From contig JAVHZZ010000003.1 of the NCBI GenBank assembly GCA_036250195.1, forward strand, positions 296,203,565-296,267,564: a stretch of 64,000 nucleotides of DNA, written 5' to 3'. The position numbers were made by a program, and so were the translations under genes. This DNA is from Mixophyes australis (Eukaryota; Chordata; Amphibia; Anura; Limnodynastidae). Within the stretch, counting starts at the first letter, position 1. Each line of letters begins with the position of its first letter. Shown here in pieces: positions 60,439 to 64,000 of this stretch. The notes below the pieces were generated by a model that saw nothing but the letters and a program-made list of their open reading frames with translations, was not told where the DNA came from and did not search any database.

Positions 60439-62122
60439 ATCATCATCATCATTTATTTATATAGCGCCAACATATTCCGTAGCGCTTTACAATTGGGGAC
60501 AAACGTAATAAACTAATAAACAAACTGGGTAAAACAGACAAAGAGGTGAGAAGGCCCTGCTCGCAAGCTTACAATCTATGGGACAATGGGAGATTGACAC
60601 ATGAGGTTAAGTATACATTTTGCATCTTGGCCCAGCCAGACTGCAAAGGTAGGGTGACTCATAAGCTAAATGATCCTGTCACACAACAATGTTGGTCCGG
60701 GGGTAGTTGTCTTGTGTGAAATTGTGTAACAGGCTAAAGGTAGTGAGGTTAAGATGGTGGTTGAGGAATATTATAAGCTTGTCTGAATAGGTAGGTTTTC
60801 AGAGAACGCTTGAAAGTTCGTAGAACAGAGGAGAGTCTTATTGTGCGAGGGAGAGAGTTCCATAGAGTGGGTGCAGCCCGAAAAAAGTCCTGTAACCGGG
60901 AATGGGAGGATGTAATGAGGGTGGATGAGAGACGCAGATCTTTTGCAGAACGGAGTTGCCGAGTTGGGAGATATTTTGAGACAAGAGAGGAGATGTATGT
61001 TGGTGCAGCTTTGTTGATGGCCTTGTAGGTTAGTAAAAGTATTTTATATTGGATTCGGTAGAAGACAGGCAGCCAGTGTAGAGACATACAGAGTGATTCA
61101 GCAGAGGAATAGCTATTTGCAAGGAAAATCAATCTTGCCGAAGCATGCAAAATAGATTTTAGGGGTTTGAGTCTGTTTTTGGGAAGACCAGTAAGGAGGG
61201 AATTGCAATAGTCAATGCGGGAGATGATTAGTGCATGAATTAAGGTTTTAGCAGTGTCTTGTGTGAGATATGTGCGGATTCTGGAAATGTTCTTTAGATG
61301 TATGTAACATGATTTAGATATAGAGTCAATGTGGGGAACAAAGGATAGGCGTGAATCAAGGATTACACCTAGGCAGCGAGCTTGTGGGGTGGGATTTATG
61401 GTCATGTTATCAACAGAGATAGAAATGTCAGGTATGCTCTTGTTGGCGGGTGGGAATATTATTAACTCTGTTTTAGAAAGATTAAGTTTGAGTTGACGAG
61501 AGGACATCCAAGATGAAATGGCAGAAAGACAGTCAGTTACACGGGACAACACAGATGTCGAGATATCAGGAGAGGATAGATAGATTTGGGTATCATCCGC
61601 ATAGAGATGATACTGAAAGCCAAAGGAACTTATTAGATTTCCAAGAGAAGCGGTATAGATAGAGAACAGCAGAGGACCTAGCACCGAGCCTTGTGGTACT
61701 CCAACTGATAGGGGAAGCGGAGCAGAGGTGGCTCCAGAGAAATTAACAGTGAAAGAGCGATTAGAGAGGTAAGATGAGAACCAGGATAGAACTGTGTCTT
61801 GAAGACCTAGGGATTGCAGCGTTTGTATGAGAAGAGAGTGGTCAACGGTGTCAAATGCAGCCGAGAGATCAAGGAGAATTAGGAGAGAGTAATGGCGTTC
61901 AGTCTTAGCAGTGATCAGATCATTAACAACCTTGGTCAGCGCAGTCTCTGTGGAGTGTTGAGAACGAAAGCCAGACTGAAGAGGATCCAACAGGTTGTTT
62001 GCGGAAAGAAAGCGTGTGAGGCGAGTGTAGGCAAGTCTCTCTAGAAGCTTGGAGGGGCAAGGGAGCTGAGAGATGGGACGGTAATTTGAGAGAGAGTTTG
62101 GGTCGGAGTTTTGTTTTTTTAG
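60439..62122 (-). mobile_element. L2-type LINE, 5' truncated, well preserved
   Basis: The copy reads on the minus strand from inside the reverse-transcriptase coding region (about 62122) to a 3' untranslated region (60748-60439) that ends GGCGCTATATAAATAAATG plus ATG repeats rather than poly(A). That tail type and the protein place it in the L2/CR1 group. Full L2 elements are several kb, so the endonuclease domain and 5' part are missing, as after incomplete reverse transcription. No target-site duplication could be set. The tail is shared by fragments at 39254, 41278 and 48400 and by the SINEs. Confidence 0.92.
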
Positions 62123-62125
62123 ATG
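60749..62125 (-). pseudogene. L2 reverse transcriptase, open C-terminal portion
   Basis: About 458 codons stay open from the truncation point to a stop. The frame starts in [20 protein letters not shown], near the front of the reverse-transcriptase fingers, then [32 protein letters not shown] (catalytic Asp of motif A), [13 protein letters not shown] and [10 protein letters not shown] (catalytic aspartates, 61592-61603). The C-terminal LINE domain follows, with [20 protein letters not shown] and WNSLPRTIR. There is no frameshift or internal stop. It lacks an upstream start and the endonuclease, so it is not expected to be a working gene. Confidence 0.92.
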
Positions 62126-62363
62126 TTAAGCTTCTTGCAGCAAAAACTTGTCTCACTTATGTTTAAGCCATTAATACATTTTTATCATTCAGAATATCTG
62201 CTATTCCCAAGAGTGACAAAATTTATAGATGCATTAGAAAAGTGATATATAGATAGGGAGATATTCATTTATACTGACGTGGTATCAAAACATGTATGCA
62301 ATAAAGTGCGTGTAAAAAACAAGCTACTAATGATCACTACATTACAGTAGCCAACAGAGCACT
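62123..62363. other. No gene seen
   Basis: Short AT-rich spacer between the L2 copy and a MITE. Confidence 0.45.
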
Positions 62364-62532
62364 GGGGGGTATATTTACTAAACAATGGGTTTGAAACAGT
62401 GGAGATGTTGCCTATAGCAACCAATTAGATTTTAGCTATCATTTAGTACATTCTACAAAATGACAGCTAGAATCTGGTTGCCATAGCAACATCTCTACTC
62501 TATCAAACCTGCAGTTTGGGAAATATACCCCC
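62364..62532. mobile_element. MITE, GGGGTATATTTAC family
   Basis: It starts GGGGGGTATATTTACTAAAC and ends GGGAAATATACCCCC. The core GGAGATGTTGCCTATAGCAA mirrors TTGCCATAGCAACATCTC and matches 13755-13940. Target duplication is not clear (CTG against TAG at the flanks). Confidence 0.75.
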
Positions 62533-63327
62533 TAGTAATAAGTATGACATGGACACAGCATGCAAACCTGTGTGCAGAACAGCACGATATGTTTTTAGAA
62601 ATATATATATATATTACATACACACTCCATAATATGAAGTACAAATATAACAGGCTTACTCATTTTCATTTGTCTACAGTAAGCTAGTGTATGGCAAAGT
62701 AGGGTCATGCAAGACTTTGTGGGACTCTACATGGAACCCATAGTGTATATAGAACATTTAAAAGGTGTTCTTTGGGCAGTAACAAGAGACCACTGGCAGG
62801 GAAGCAGTTTAACCTCTGCATTATCTTGTTTTTTTTGCCCAACGATTTATGAAGTGTGGCTGTCACACACTACAGAAAATATCTTATGTCCTTGACAAGT
62901 TTGTTAGATCCATTTCTAGTTCAAGATCCAAAAAGTTTAAATCCTGTCTTAGGTTTGATCTATACCCAGCTTAAAGTAGTGATAATAGCTATCATTTGTA
63001 ATAAATGAATAGCAAAAACCTGGAAAAGAGAATAAAATAGTAAATACCTGTGATTTTACCTGCAATTATTTTCCCTCTAAGTTGCACCAGTTTAATATTT
63101 TCCTATATATGTAGAGTTGATGGGAAAACGTCACAGTGCAAATAATATATATTACTTCCAACTCTCCTTGGTGGTGCTTCGAAGGTAAAGATCTGTTTAG
63201 ATCACCTAAAGGGAACCCCTTCAAATATGTTGAATTTACCAAACTGTTGCAAATTTACTTTGTATGCAGATAAACTCTAATGTGGCCATGCTTAAAGTAA
63301 TGTTTGACAATGGAATAATTATTTTTA

Positions 63328-63328
<1 letters not shown>
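62533..63328. other. No gene seen
   Basis: AT-rich with a short (AT)n near 62602. No coding support. Confidence 0.45.

Positions 63329-63417
<89 letters not shown>
63329..63417 (+). repeat. (TA)n microsatellite, 89 bp
   Basis: A perfect TA run, the longest simple repeat in the window. It produces an isoleucine/tyrosine frame that is not a gene. Confidence 0.97.
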
Positions 63418-63422
<5 letters not shown>

Positions 63423-64000
63423 ACCAGTCTCAAACAGCAAACCAGTACAATGTTCTTTGTGCACTCAAACTGTGCAAAGAAAAATATCTTGTCACTTGCA
63501 CGGTCTCTCACCAACTTAATTTTATGTACAGAATTTGTCTGTTAGTTCTATGCAGGACCTATGTAGTTGCCACTTAAATTTCTGCTGTTGGCCACATATT
63601 GGAGATAAACAGAATGTACAATTTAAGTGGTCTGCAATGATTTTCTCTTTGTAATGAAAATGAAACTTATGGAATGGATGAGGAATATGCTTCAATGACA
63701 CTTATGTCAACTGTTGATCTCACAAACAAAAGTGGAAGTTATATACAAACTTTGTTTTGCACTCTGCCCGATCAAATCCAATTAGGAATTATCCAATCAG
63801 ATTTGCTTGGGCCACACAATGCATTAAGTCTGCACGTGCCGACATCATTACAGTTCAATTGGTGCTTAAAAAAGTATCAAAGTGGAAGTCTGTTCTCCCA
63901 CAATTCAAGGCCATCCTCATTGGAGAGTATATCCTCAGCATGGTTCCAGAAGTGGGATACATAGAGTAGGCCACATACAATATAGTTTGTGCAAAATGGC
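63418..64000. other. No gene confirmed
   Basis: An open frame at 63674-63964 (plus) has mixed composition but no recognised domain or splice context. It reads well enough to compare with proteins but is not called. Confidence 0.35.

Noticed and set aside
63236..63514. Isoleucine/tyrosine repeat ORF
   Set aside because: It is a translation of the (TA)n tract.

Overview
This 64 kb window reads as non-coding nuclear DNA from a vertebrate, most likely an anuran amphibian. It is AT-rich, full of microsatellites and homopolymer runs, and has no long gene ORF, operon, rRNA, tRNA gene or CRISPR array. The only long open reading frame (about 458 codons, minus strand, 60749-62125) is the reverse-transcriptase part of an L2-type LINE. 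The lineage call is inference from the repeat mix: L2 LINEs ending in ATG repeats, a tRNA-headed SINE sharing that tail, Tc1, Helitron, hAT and many palindromic MITEs. No database was searched.

Layout. 0-8.9 kb: one weak candidate exon (490-600, minus), a near-perfect 200 bp foldback (1134-1337) and a 1.5 kb hAT-like element with broken ORFs (4543-6044). 8.9-9.9 kb: two Helitron 5' ends and a Helitron interrupted by a hAT MITE with a perfect 8 bp target-site duplication. 12.9-21.7 kb: a 5'-truncated poly(A) retroposon, several MITEs, a decayed Tc1 element and a SINE. 22.9-23.6 kb: a hAT-like element containing a short tandem array. 23.6-31.2 kb: mostly featureless. 31-41.4 kb: MITEs, an inverted SINE, a strong small hairpin, two more hAT-type foldbacks and L2 tails. 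43.5-44.8 kb: a decayed L2 and an inverted SINE, tail to tail. 48-58 kb: a MITE with TAA duplications, an unclassified repeat, an old CR1-like LINE and a probable solo LTR. 60.4-62.1 kb: the young L2 copy. 62.4-63.4 kb: a MITE and a long (TA)n tract.

The elements act as a community. The L2 LINE supplies the tail that the SINEs share, and so probably the enzyme that moved them. The hAT and MITE copies have no transposase in the window and must have depended on a source elsewhere. The window is best explained as intron or intergenic sequence. Nothing in it supports a new gene system; the most informative signals are nested insertions, target-site duplications and shared MITE cores.
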